In this document: positions 40,900 to 48,767 of the stretch, one piece after another
How positions within the stretch are numbered: the first letter of the stretch is position 1
Layout: every line of letters starts with the position of its first letter
Assembly: GCF_004404055.1 (NCBI RefSeq)
Contig: NZ_SOHK01000024.1
Span: 97,029 to 161,028 of the forward strand
Length of the DNA stretch: 64,000 bases
Origin: Cryobacterium ruanii
Lineage (GTDB): Bacteria; Actinomycetota; Actinomycetes; Actinomycetales; Microbacteriaceae
Reading direction: 5' to 3'
Program-made: the position numbers and the translations under genes
Notes under the pieces: generated by a model
What the model was told of the DNA's origin: nothing
Databases searched by the model: none
Seen by the model: the letters and a program-made list of their open reading frames with translations, nothing else

Positions 40900-41103
40900 T
40901 CAGGCGGTCAGCGAAGCAGTTCCGGCGAAGACCTCGGTGATCGTCGGCGCGTCGGCCGGAACCTCGATGACCTCGATCGTGTTTCCGACAACGATCTCAC
41001 CGGCCTTCACTGCGCGCAGGTGCGGTCCGGTGCGCCTGGCCGCAGCGAAGCGCTTCATCCAACCCCGTTCGTCCGGGCCGCCGGGGCAGCCGCAAACCTG
41101 CAC
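40900..41103 (-). pseudogene. C-terminal fragment of a MOSC-domain protein
   Basis: 67 codons on the minus strand: WMKRFAAARRTGPHLRAVKAGEIVVGNTIEVIEVP matches the end of YiiM-type MOSC domains (W-x-K-R-F ... G-x-Y-L-R-V ... G-E-I-x-x-G-D-x-I-E-V). The molybdenum-cofactor-binding N-terminal two thirds with the conserved Cys is missing, and the upstream sequence is unrelated. Confidence 0.65.
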
Positions 41104-41150
41104 TAAGGGAAGCGAGCGCTAGCGCTTGCACTCCTCACACACACGCATGT

Positions 41151-41333
41151 TCACCTTGACCGGCGAGCCCTCGAAGCCCCCGATCCTCGTAGTTGCCATC
41201 GCTGATAAAACATTTGGACCGGAGACCGGGCAAGGTCGAGAGACATGGCCACCGACTTGGCGGTGAAGCCCTGCTCGAATATCTCGACGGCCGACGCTGC
41301 CTCGGAGTTACTCGACGTGCTTTTCGAATACAT
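41151..41333 (-). mobile_element. Fragment of an insertion-sequence transposase (helix-turn-helix N-terminus)
   Basis: 60 codons: SSNSEAASAVEIFEQGFTA, KSVAMSLDLARSPVQMFYQRWQLRG. The pattern (AVEIFEQG-x5-A-x-x-L-x-x-x-x-x-V-x-x-x-Y-x-R-W) is that of the HTH in IS3-type OrfA or related transposase openers. No orfB, terminal inverted repeats or target duplication were found nearby, so it is a relic. Confidence 0.5.
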
Positions 41334-41410
41334 CTAACTACTCCCTGGAGGTGGATCCCTAACTTAGGTGTCCAACTTTCGGGGACCACTCCAATCGCCA
41401 GGCGGCTCTG

Positions 41411-41847
41411 CTACTCAGACTTGCACTTGGCCTGGAACCATTGGTCGGTGGAGGCAGCAGTCGATCGTCCCTCGTGAAACGCCGAGGAACTGTGCGATTC
41501 GGGCTGTGGTCTCGCTGCGCTGCTGTCTGCGCAGGCGAGGGCGTGTGGCCCGCCCCCGCAAGCGCCCATGACGGCGATCTGGTCGATGCCCATCGCATTG
41601 ATGAGCTGCTCGACGTCGGCTGCGGCGTTTGTGACGGTGCGACCGGGTTGAGCTGACGAGTCTCCGTAGCTTGGTCGTGCGTATGAGATCCAGCGGATGC
41701 CGAGCAGCGCCGCGGCTCGCAGGCGCGGTTCGAGGGCTGCTCCGGTTTGTCGCGAGCCGTGGTGCCAGACAACGGTTAGGGGGCGTGAACACCGTTGGTG
41801 CTGTCGTGAACGTGCAGTGTTCGCCCGTCGGTCAGGGTGATCTGCAT
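41411..41847 (-). pseudogene. Alpha/beta-hydrolase, frameshifted and truncated
   Basis: It begins at an ATG (41847) overlapping the stop of the sigma-factor gene (TGATG): MQITLTDGRTLHVHDSTNG. A frameshift near 41780 leads into LTVVWHHGSRQTGAALEPRL, RWISYARPSYGDSSAQPGR and the nucleophile elbow of the fold, IDQIAVMGACGGGPHALACA. Here the usual G-x-S-x-G reads GACGG, so the Ser is Cys or the site has mutated. The cap and the Asp/His half are gone; the frame ends in unrelated residues at 41411. Confidence 0.78.
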
Positions 41848-42603
41848 CAGCGTCTCGTTTCTGCCAGGCGTTTGCCCAGGTAGCGTTTCTCGGCCTCTGA
41901 TGGGGCTAGTTGAAGTGCTTTCTCGTATTCGGTTGCGGCTTCGGTCCCTCGACCCATCCTGCGCAGCAGGTCGGCGCGTGTCGCCGGGAGTAGGTAGTAG
42001 TCCTCCATACCCCGAGAGGTTACGAGCGCGTCGATAAGGCGTAGGCCGGCTTCTGGTCCTTGGGACATGGCCACTGCGACCGCGCGATTGCGTTCCACGA
42101 CCGGTGTGGGATCGATGAAGGCGAGAGCGTCGTACAGTTCAGCGATGCGCGCGAAGTTAGTGCTTGCAGCATCGGAAGCCTCGAGGTGGCAGGCGGCAAT
42201 GCGGGCCTGCAGTTCATACCTACCTGCTCGCGGTACCAGCAACCGAAAGATGGTGAGGGCCTCGATGATGGCATCCCGGTCCCACAGCGATCTGTCCTGC
42301 TCTTCGAGGGTGACGACATCTCCGACAGCGTCGGTGCGAGCTGCGCAACCCGCCGAAGCGCGCGGTCTTCGGCGCCAGCATGCCGAAGCAGGTCGATCGC
42401 CCGCCTCTTGGCCACCGTGGTCAGCCGGGCGCCAGGATTGTCCGGAATGCCAACTTTGCGCCAGTCAGAAAGCGCCCTCACAAACGCATCCTGTGCACAA
42501 TCATCGGCAAGAGCGAAGCCGCCGGTCATCGGAATCACAGTGGAGATGATGCGTGCAGTTTCCTCGAGGAATGAACGATAGCATCCGCTATTCGATCGGC
42601 CAC
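41847..42603 (-). pseudogene. ECF-type RNA polymerase sigma factor (DUF6596/TPR type), internally deleted
   Basis: N-terminal part: VADRIADAIV then, after a frame change, FLEETARIISTVI, DDCAQDAFVRALSDWRKVGIP, LTTVAKRRAIDLLRHAG (sigma region 2). It jumps at about 42310 to the C-terminal part: VTLEEQDRSLWDRDAI, YELQARIAACHLEASD, NRAVAVAMSQGPEAGLRLID, ADLLRRMGRGTEAATEYEKAL. The missing piece, roughly 190 codons by family comparison, includes region 4. GTG at 42603 overlaps the end of the YCII gene, the normal arrangement for this sigma family. Confidence 0.85.
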
Positions 42604-42920
42604 ATCGGCCTAATCTCGATCTGACCGAACTGGGCCATTGGGTGCTTCGCCGCGATCTCAATAGCCGCGTCGAGGTCGCCGCACTCGATCACGTCGTATC
42701 CAGCGATCCACTCCGTCGTTTTAGCGAACGGCCCAGCAGTGACGCTGAGCCGTCCGCCACGCAGTTTTACCGTGGTCGCATCGTTCGCCGGGCGCAGACG
42801 GTCGCCGTGGCGTCTGGTGCCCCCATTAGTGGTTTCGACTACCCATTCTTCGATGGTGTGGACAGGCGGTTCGGTCGTCGGCGCCGTCGAGTCTGTGCAG
42901 ATGAACAGCATGTATTCCAT
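42588..42920 (-). CDS. YCII-related domain protein
   Basis: 110-residue protein: MEYMLFICTDS, GDRLRPANDATTVKLRGGRLSVTAGPFAKTTEWIAGYDVIECGDLDAAIEIAAKHP. The block VTxGPFAETKE-x-x-GYxVIxxxDLDEA is diagnostic for the YCII/DGPF family. It is intact and its 3' end overlaps the sigma-factor start; such pairs are common in actinobacteria, the small protein possibly modulating the sigma factor. ATG at 42920 fits the family start. Confidence 0.88.
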   Translation of the reverse strand: MEYMLFICTDSTAPTTEPPVHTIEEWVVETTNGGTRRHGDRLRPANDATTVKLRGGRLSVTAGPFAKTTEWIAGYDVIECGDLDAAIEIAAKHPMAQFGQIEIRPMWPIE

Positions 42921-43056
42921 AAGTTGGTCCTTTGCTTGTCGTTGTGTGAATTCGACGTACGGGATGAGCACTTCAGGACAGCGCGTCAACACGCGGCGCC
43001 CTCATAGTCTTTCGCTATACGTCGCAGTAAGAAATACATCACTGAAGGAGTTCCTC

Positions 43057-43257
43057 TTGAAGTACATGATTTTGATCCACACGAGTGCAGCCAGCGACCT
43101 TGCGATCCGAAGCGAAGCCCTCGCTGAGTTCGAAGCCGCCCACGGTGCCGTTATCGGCGAGCTCTCCACCGCCGGCGGAGGTGATGGGCGGGCGGGAGCG
43201 GGTCACCGGCGCTCTTCCGGTTCCGGTAGGTCTCGAACGGTCCTTCCGGGGACATGA
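43057..43257 (+). pseudogene. Second YCII-family gene, frameshifted
   Basis: A TTG start with a strong GAAGGAG site gives LKYMILIHTSAASDLAIR, SEALAEFEAAHGAVIGELST, the N-terminal half of a YCII protein. After the STAGG codons the homologous residues (EVMGGRERVTG) are in another frame, so one base is lost or gained near 43178. The conserved GPFAE block is not recognisable downstream. It is divergent from the intact YCII gene. Confidence 0.65.
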
Positions 43258-43638
43258 GCATCCGCATGTGGTGGTCTGCGTGGTCGCGCCACCGCACGCT
43301 CATGCCGAAGGTTGACTCCAGGCGTAGTGCTTTCCGCGCCTGCGAGAACGCGACATCCGAGATTGCAGGACTCCACGAAAGTGGGAACGGCCGGGAGTGC
43401 CAGCAGGCGGTCACCGCCTGTGGAGAGACCCTTCGGTTTCTCGTCTGGAAGTGGGAACTCTCCGTGTATAAAAGCAATCAAACAAGAGCTTTCATCAGGT
43501 CCCACGCGCGCTGTATCGGTCCTTGCGATCGGGGACAGCTCGTTAGGTCGTCGAATGAAATGTCATGAGGAACCTTGTCGATGAAACCAAGAGTGATGGG
43601 CACGGAACCCGGGAGACACGGAGAGCGCCGGCATGATG
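43258..43638. other. Stretch without a recognisable gene
   Basis: About 380 nt between two gene remnants. Frames on either strand encode no family I recognise, and codon use looks random. No tRNA, terminator or repeat array is visible. Consistent with eroded island DNA. Confidence 0.5.
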
Positions 43639-43846
43639 CCTCAGACAGTGCGTGTTCGCCACGGCTCGTGATCGTGCGCGAGCCAGACTAGCTCGGGGCC
43701 GAGCGCGCGCACCCGCGGCTGGCCTTCAGCGTGCGGCTCGTCGAGCTCCCGACGCTGGACGTAGATCGGTTTACCGGCGAAAAGGTGGTTGCCGCCGCGG
43801 TGGTGGTTGATTTGTGAGTCACTCGGACCTCTAGGGACTCCTCCAT
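43639..43846 (-). pseudogene. Metallo-beta-lactamase-fold hydrolase remnant
   Basis: Minus-strand frame SQINHHRGGNHLFAGKPIYVQRRELDEPHAEGQ resembles the zone after the HxHxDH motif in lactonase-like MBL proteins (family: THAHxDHxGGNxxF-x-P-I-x-VQRxEL). It then reads VRALGPELVWLAHDHEPWRTRTV-stop, which matches the C-terminal end of the same family. The central zinc-binding part is missing. The HxHxDH itself is degenerate (VTH, then a frame slip). A remnant by deletion is the best reading. Confidence 0.5.
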
Positions 43847-43922
43847 TTTGGTCAAGCGCCGACGGCTTTCCAAGGGGATCGTGTGCGCAGCCGGAACGCC
43901 GGGGCTGCGTGCGGGAGGTGCA

Positions 43923-44385
43923 TCACGCGAGGTAGTTGCCCAGAGCCTCGAGCAGGCCCCGGGTGCCTTCCTTTCGGCCCGGCCCATCGGCCCAGAACTG
44001 GTCGAAGAAGACGCCGTGCTCGACGTGCGTGAACCGGGTGCCCGCGTCGAGCGGCTCGAACTCCAACGACGCCACCGACGTCGACATGTGGACCCCGTCG
44101 AGCCACATGTCGTAGGTCGTGACGATGCGGAAGTGCCCGACGATGTCGGTGTAAGTGGCCTCGTACCGCGAGACCGGACCGTCGTGAAATGTCCCCTCGT
44201 CGACGTCGCGTCCGCCGACGCGACAGTCGAACGCCCACTCACCGGGCTCAATGGTGTCGCCGGCGCCGTACCAGCCCCCGCTTCTGGTCCTCTTCGGCGA
44301 ACGCGTCTCAGACGCGCTCGAGAGGAACGGGGTAGTCGCGGGTCAGGGTGAACCCGGCGCGGGAGAGTCGGCGTTTGATCGTCAT
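43923..44385 (-). pseudogene. SRPBCC (AHSA1-type) protein with in-frame stop and frameshift
   Basis: From ATG 44385: MTIKRRLSRAGFTLTRDYPV, PLERV, then TGA where the family has Trp (VWDAFAEEDQK), then a run of five G in AAGCGGGGGCT that shifts the frame. After that the protein continues intact: GEWAFDCRVGGRDVDEG, YEATYTDIVGHFRIVTTYDM, ASLEFEPLDAGTRFTHVEHG, LLEALGNYLA. It is the third gene of an arsR-DHFR-SRPBCC unit. A TGG-to-TGA change plus a G-run indel explain the whole loss. Confidence 0.83.
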
Positions 44386-44394
44386 GAGTGCGTC

Positions 44395-45042
44395 CTATCG
44401 TGCGAAGTTAACGTGGATCGTGCCACTCTCGGCCACTTCCGTTGTTACCTTGTGGGTGAGGTCGAGGCTGGGCAGGTCGTCCCACAGTCGAGTGCCCCGG
44501 CCGAGGAGGATCGGGGCGACCATGAGATGCAAGTGATCGACCACGCCGGCGCGCAGGAAGTCGCGCGCGGTGCCGACTCCACCGCCGACGCGCACGTCCA
44601 GGCTTCCGGCAGCCTCGGTCGCCTCCGCGAGCACGTCCTCGATTGCGGCGTTGCGGAAGTGGAACGTTGTTCCGCCCTCCATCGGGATCGACGGACGCGG
44701 TGCGGTGTGGGTGAGGACGTAGACCGGGGTGCCGAACGGCGGCTGGCCACCCCACCAGCCCTTCCAGTCCGGATCGTCGGGAAACGAGTGCAGGCCGAAC
44801 ATGGTCGCGCCCATGATCTCGGCGCCGACGCCCTCGAAGAACGCGGCGGCGTAGGAGTCGTCGATGCCGGTCGTGCCGTTGCCGCTGGTGTCGTCGAAGA
44901 CGCGCTCGTGGAACGTGCGGGTCGCGGCGTAGGCCGCAGTGAGGCGCTCCCAGTCCTCACCCATCGGATTTTCGGGGGCGTGGTCGGTCGTCGAGGTATA
45001 GCCGTCCAGCGAGATGAACAGGTCGATGCGAACGCGGGTCAC
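44395..45042 (-). CDS. Dihydrofolate-reductase-like (RibD C-terminal domain) protein
   Basis: 215-residue protein of the RibD_C/DHFR-like family: MTRVRIDLFISLDGYTS, GADEIMGATMFG-type segment (GVGAEIMGATMFGLHSF), PVYVLTHTAP, DVRVGGGVGTARDFLRAG and HLMVAPILLGRGTRLWDD. It probably binds NADPH and reduces an unknown compound; it lacks deaminase and classical DHFR features. Two nt separate it from the upstream arsR gene, so it is under that regulator. Intact. Confidence 0.9.
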   Translation of the reverse strand: MTRVRIDLFISLDGYTSTTDHAPENPMGEDWERLTAAYAATRTFHERVFDDTSGNGTTGIDDSYAAAFFEGVGAEIMGATMFGLHSFPDDPDWKGWWGGQPPFGTPVYVLTHTAPRPSIPMEGGTTFHFRNAAIEDVLAEATEAAGSLDVRVGGGVGTARDFLRAGVVDHLHLMVAPILLGRGTRLWDDLPSLDLTHKVTTEVAESGTIHVNFAR

Positions 45043-45043
45043 G

Positions 45044-45382
45044 TCAGGTTTCCTTCGGGGTGGTACGGGTCATGTGGATGCCGAGCCGGTCGGCTTGGTG
45101 TTCGGCGGGGGTTCGTTGCTCGCCGAGCCACAGGTGTAGGACGTCGAGGGCGCCCGGTCGCAGGCTCACGGTGCGGACGCGCCCATGCTTCTGTGACGTG
45201 ACCAGTCCCGCGTTCTCGAGGACGCACAGGTGCTGCATGAGCGACGGCAACGCCATCGAGAACGGTGCCGCGAGTTCGGACACGACTGCTGGGGACTTCG
45301 CCAACCGTTCCACGATGGCCCGGCGCGTCGGAGCCGCGAGAGCGCGGAGCACGGCATCGAGCTCGTCGTAATACTTAGGCAC
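45044..45382 (-). CDS. ArsR-family winged-helix regulator
   Basis: 112-residue repressor. The HTH region is LDAVLRALAAPTRRAIVERLAKSPAVVSELAAPFSMALPSLMQHLCVLENAGLVTSQKHGRVRTVSL, typical for the ArsR group that controls SRPBCC/DHFR-like genes; no metal-binding Cys motif is present. The start is taken as GTG at 45382 (family begins near PKYYDELD); a longer frame upstream is not homologous. First gene of an operon with the two following genes. Confidence 0.87.
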   Translation of the reverse strand: MPKYYDELDAVLRALAAPTRRAIVERLAKSPAVVSELAAPFSMALPSLMQHLCVLENAGLVTSQKHGRVRTVSLRPGALDVLHLWLGEQRTPAEHQADRLGIHMTRTTPKET

Positions 45383-45627
45383 ATACCTGATTATTCTTGA
45401 AGGGCAGGGATTCGTCAATCGGCTCACGCCAGGAACGTGTCTGGCGTTTGAAGCTTCTCCGGAATTGATCGTTTAGCACCAGTGTCATTTTCCGTACTCG
45501 CCTGCACAAATCATCCACACCGACGTCGACCCTTAATGCCGTCCCGTATAGGGAACGGCGGACCTCTACGGGACATATGGTCAAATGTCCTGGCGTCGGG
45601 TTCTTGAACTCTTGGTGTACTGAAGTG

Positions 45628-45639
45628 TTTACAGGTAAA
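45628..45639. promoter_or_regulatory. Inverted repeat in the abiE promoter region
   Basis: TTTACAGGTAAA (arms TTTAC/GTAAA, 2-nt centre) lies about 40 nt before the abiEi start. AbiEi antitoxins are known to bind inverted repeats in their own promoters, so this is a candidate autoregulatory site. Assignment is by position and symmetry only. Confidence 0.4.
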
Positions 45640-45678
45640 GTTACGTGTAGACATTTTGATACACGGGAAGGGAGGTCG

Positions 45679-46266
45679 ATGATGGACAAGATCGATGCTC
45701 TGCCCGCCACGACCTTTAGCGCAACTATGGCAGCCGATGCAGGTATCGGGACACGGGAGTTGCGCCGCCTCAGTGAGAGCGGCACCATCGACCGAATCGG
45801 CAGGGGCCTGTATCGTCGAGCCGACCTTCCACCAACCAACCTGGATCTGATCGAGATCGTGGCCCGACGACAGGACGCAACCGTGTGCCTTTCGAGCGCT
45901 TTGGCACATCATGGCCTCGTGGATGCCATCCCCGCGCGAATCGACGTTGCGCTTCCTCGGGGTGCGCGAACCCCATCTACGGGCGCTCCCGTTGCCTGGC
46001 ACCATTTCGACGCGGCGACGTTCAGGCTCGGACGCACTGAGCTGGCCATCGATGGATCCGACGCGACCATCGGCCTGTATTCGCCGGAGCGCTCCATCGT
46101 CGATGCTTACCGACTCCGTGGTTTGGAAGGGTATGAGATCGCTCCGGAAGCGTTGAAGAATTGGCTGCGCAGGAGCGGGTCGCACCCGGCCGTGCTGATG
46201 GATATCGCCCGGCAACTGCCCCGAGCAAGTGGTCCATTGCGTCACGCCCTGGAACTGCTCTCGTGA
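45679..46266 (+). CDS. abiEi: AbiEi-type antitoxin (type IV toxin-antitoxin)
   Basis: 195-residue protein. The N-terminal winged helix reads GIGTRELRRLSESGTIDRIGRGLYRRADL, the typical AbiEi antitoxin start, followed by a DUF4095-like C-domain (VCLSSALAHHGLVDAIPARIDVALPRGAR; VDAYRLRGLEGYEIAPEALKNWL). GGGAGG precedes two consecutive ATG codons (45679, 45682); either may start. The stop overlaps the toxin GTG by 4 nt. Antitoxin acts on its promoter and neutralises the toxin activity rather than by tight binding. Confidence 0.88.
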   Translation: MMDKIDALPATTFSATMAADAGIGTRELRRLSESGTIDRIGRGLYRRADLPPTNLDLIEIVARRQDATVCLSSALAHHGLVDAIPARIDVALPRGARTPSTGAPVAWHHFDAATFRLGRTELAIDGSDATIGLYSPERSIVDAYRLRGLEGYEIAPEALKNWLRRSGSHPAVLMDIARQLPRASGPLRHALELLS

Positions 46267-47144
46267 GCCACGCGTCACAGCTCTACGCCGCGCTCCACCG
46301 GCATGCCCGAGATTCGGGCCGGGCCGTGTCCGAGACGGTCATCCTCTACGCGATGGAGGCGTTCCTGAACCGGCTAGCTCAGACAATTTACAAAGATGAC
46401 TTTGTGCTGAAGGGTGGCGTGCTCCGTGCGGCGTATCGGCTTCGGCGCCCGACGAGCGACATCGATATGGAAGCCGTCAACTTGCACGTGGATGCCGCCC
46501 ATCTGCTCGCTGTCGTGGACGCCGTTGCTGCCGTGTCCGTCGACGATGCTCTGGCCATCGACCCCGCCCGCACGAATATCAGACTCATCCGTGAGGGTGA
46601 CGACTACTCGGGGCTCCGAGTCAAGATATTTGCACACGTCTACACGAGTGCCGTGTCGTTTCATCTGGATATCAGCACCGGAGACCCGATCTGGCCAAAC
46701 CCACGCACGGTGACCGTCCCGCAAATCCTCGGTGGAGAATTTGAAATGCTCGGCTATCCGCTGGTGATGGTCGTTGCTGAGAAGGCGGTCACGATGCTGA
46801 CGCGTGGAACGACGAGCACACGGTGGCGCGACATCGTCGATCTTCGGAATTTCTCACTTTCCCACGACTTCAGCGCCAGTGAGGTGCGCGGTGCAGCACA
46901 GCGCGTCGCTGATTTCCGACGAGTCCCGCTGACCTCAATCGCAGTCGCCACAGCAGGGTGGCACGCGATCGCTCAACCGAAATGGGCAGCATGGCGGCGC
47001 AAGCTCTCCCTTACGGACATCTGCCTTGAATCCTTCGACGACCAGCTGACGCACGTGATCCAGTTCGCGGATCCGGTTTTTAGCGGCGCCGTGGGCCCCG
47101 CTGACGTTTGGGACTCGGCAACTCAGCGCTGGCACAAACGCTGA
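46263..47144 (+). CDS. abiEii: AbiEii-type nucleotidyltransferase toxin
   Basis: 293-residue DUF1814 protein. The nucleotidyltransferase signature is VLKGGVLRAAYRLRRPTSDID (Gly-Gly and Asp-x-Asp), followed by VSFHLDISTGDP, and by the lysine/Arg motif VVAEKAVTMLTRGTTSTRWRDIVDL. All motifs are present, so the toxin looks active. Family members stop growth by nucleotidylating tRNA or other targets, and can abort phage infection. Starts at GTG overlapping abiEi. It is one of few intact modules in the island. Confidence 0.9.
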   Translation: MSHASQLYAALHRHARDSGRAVSETVILYAMEAFLNRLAQTIYKDDFVLKGGVLRAAYRLRRPTSDIDMEAVNLHVDAAHLLAVVDAVAAVSVDDALAIDPARTNIRLIREGDDYSGLRVKIFAHVYTSAVSFHLDISTGDPIWPNPRTVTVPQILGGEFEMLGYPLVMVVAEKAVTMLTRGTTSTRWRDIVDLRNFSLSHDFSASEVRGAAQRVADFRRVPLTSIAVATAGWHAIAQPKWAAWRRKLSLTDICLESFDDQLTHVIQFADPVFSGAVGPADVWDSATQRWHKR

Positions 47145-47387
47145 ATTGAAACACCGTAAAGGGAACCCTCAACGGGCCTTCGGGGAAGTCGAGTTTTATT
47201 GCTCCAGGGTCGCGGGTCGCTATGGGGACTTTTGCGTTGGGAGTCGCACCGACTGCTCCGATAGCGTTTCCGGCAACTTGGAGATCGGATATCCACAGAG
47301 CCCGCTAAGTTGAAGCCAACACCGGAATGATCCGATCTCGTGCGCAACCGAGCCCGGCTCGACCGCCACATGCAGAAAGAGTAGGCG

Positions 47388-47819
47388 ATGTCGAAACGCT
47401 CAATCGTAATCACGACAATCACGCTCGCTGCCGCCGTCATTGTGGCCGGTCTCTGGGTCACAGCTGGCGACCCGCTTCGTGGGATTCAGGAACTCGTCGC
47501 GCCACGATCGACTATGACGGTGGAAGACGTATTCAACGGCTTCGAAGGACAACCGGACCTTCCCGTCACCAATCCCCAGGACATCACAGCCGAGGCGTGT
47601 TCCGACGAGGTCAGATGCTCCCAAGCCGTCCGAGCGGACCAGATCACTGTCTACCAGTTCGAGGACCGAGACGATGCCGAAGGGTTCACAGCCGCTCTCG
47701 GCGATAACGGATACCAATCCGACTGGATCGTCCTCGAATATCAAGGTGCGAAGTACGACACCGACTCGGCGGAGAGTAGCTACGCCACAGTCGTCGACGC
47801 GACTTGGATAAGCGAGTAA
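47388..47819 (+). CDS. Secreted or membrane-anchored hypothetical protein
   Basis: 143-residue protein with an N-terminal hydrophobic segment (SIVITTITLAAAVIVAGLWVTAG) that could be an uncleaved anchor, then an extracytoplasmic domain with a pair of Cys (TAEACSDEVRCSQAV) and a mixed alpha/beta end (YQFEDRDDAEGFTAALGDNGYQSDWIVLEYQG). No family recognised. About 240 nt separate it from abiEii. Intact frame. Confidence 0.72.
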   Translation: MSKRSIVITTITLAAAVIVAGLWVTAGDPLRGIQELVAPRSTMTVEDVFNGFEGQPDLPVTNPQDITAEACSDEVRCSQAVRADQITVYQFEDRDDAEGFTAALGDNGYQSDWIVLEYQGAKYDTDSAESSYATVVDATWISE

Positions 47820-48192
47820 TGCTTTAGCCGGGAGAGATTCGACCCTGCAGACGACTTCACGCTAGGACAATGAGCGGAAAGACGAGGCACCCCGCGAATG
47901 ATCAGTCGGTTCACTCGTCGGGTCGGATCTCACACCCTCGATGGTTGCATTAGCCGCCCGCAAGACGGACCTCCAACGAGCATTCTCGCGCCGTCACGGC
48001 CTTCGCCGCTTCAAACGATCCAGAGTGTCGCGTTTGCCCGGCCCGATGTAATGCCCGATGACCGGGGTCCAAACGCATCAACGACAGAAGCCGAACTGCG
48101 AGCACCAAGAGACGCGACCGGCCGTACATGTCTACGCGGTCCAGACTGCGGGTGGGCAAGAGCTGATCCAAGTCGCACGCCCAATCGGGAGA
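47820..48192. other. Stretch without a recognisable gene
   Basis: About 370 nt between two intact genes. Minus-strand frames near 47950-48170 (for example SRLLVLAVRLLSLMRLDPGHRALHRA) look weakly protein-like but match nothing I know. No tRNA or hairpin seen. Confidence 0.45.
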
Positions 48193-48759
48193 TCAGGGAG
48201 AGACCGCACGCGCGTAAAAACTGGCCTCAGCCTCGCGGCGCTTGGAAACGTCGTCCACGACGAACTGCACGAAGTCCTCGTCACGGTTACCGATGACGAC
48301 GTCTTCGATGGCGTCGGCGGCAGGTTCCCCCGACCACGAAGTCTGCCGTGTCGCACGGTCGCGCTTCAACCGCGTCCCCGACACTGCAACCCAGTCGCGA
48401 AGGCACTGGCGGGCATCCGCGAAGTCACGATGCCACCCGAACGGTGCTGAGCCGTGCTGGTCGGGGTCGTAGGTACCGAGCCAGTGCAGGTGTAGTGCAG
48501 AGAGTTCCCAGACCAGTTCGGGATGCCGATGCCAGAACGACGGCACAACGGATGCCGGCAGCCCATACGAGCGTCGCAGCCAGTTCACCCAGCGGTTGAG
48601 TTCAATCCATTCGGCCTCAGCGTCGTCGGCGCTGAGGAGGTTCCAGTTGATCGGATGTGGCGGCTCGGTGGTGAGCGGCCCGTCGAGGTCATCCAAGGAA
48701 TTCTCTCGGAATGAGTCGTCGTGGTCGCCGGGCACCCACTCGACCAGGAACTCGGCCAT
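48193..48759 (-). CDS. DUF4913-like protein of an integrative/conjugative element
   Basis: 188-residue acidic protein; the central block WVNWLRRSYGLPASVVPSFWHRHPELVWELSALH followed by WHRDFADARQCLRDWV is characteristic of a family found beside conjugation genes in actinobacterial elements, which I recall as DUF4913. Start is taken as ATG 48759 (MAEFLVEW), 8 nt after the TraD-like gene. No signal or membrane segment. The family identity is from memory and the function unknown. Confidence 0.75.
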   Translation of the reverse strand: MAEFLVEWVPGDHDDSFRENSLDDLDGPLTTEPPHPINWNLLSADDAEAEWIELNRWVNWLRRSYGLPASVVPSFWHRHPELVWELSALHLHWLGTYDPDQHGSAPFGWHRDFADARQCLRDWVAVSGTRLKRDRATRQTSWSGEPAADAIEDVVIGNRDEDFVQFVVDDVSKRREAEASFYARAVSP

Positions 48760-48767
48760 TGCCGACC

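Noticed and set aside
43852-44238. Arg/His-rich minus-strand frame over the SRPBCC remnant
   Set aside because: It is the other frame of the SRPBCC pseudogene; the frame ending at 43923 carries the homology.
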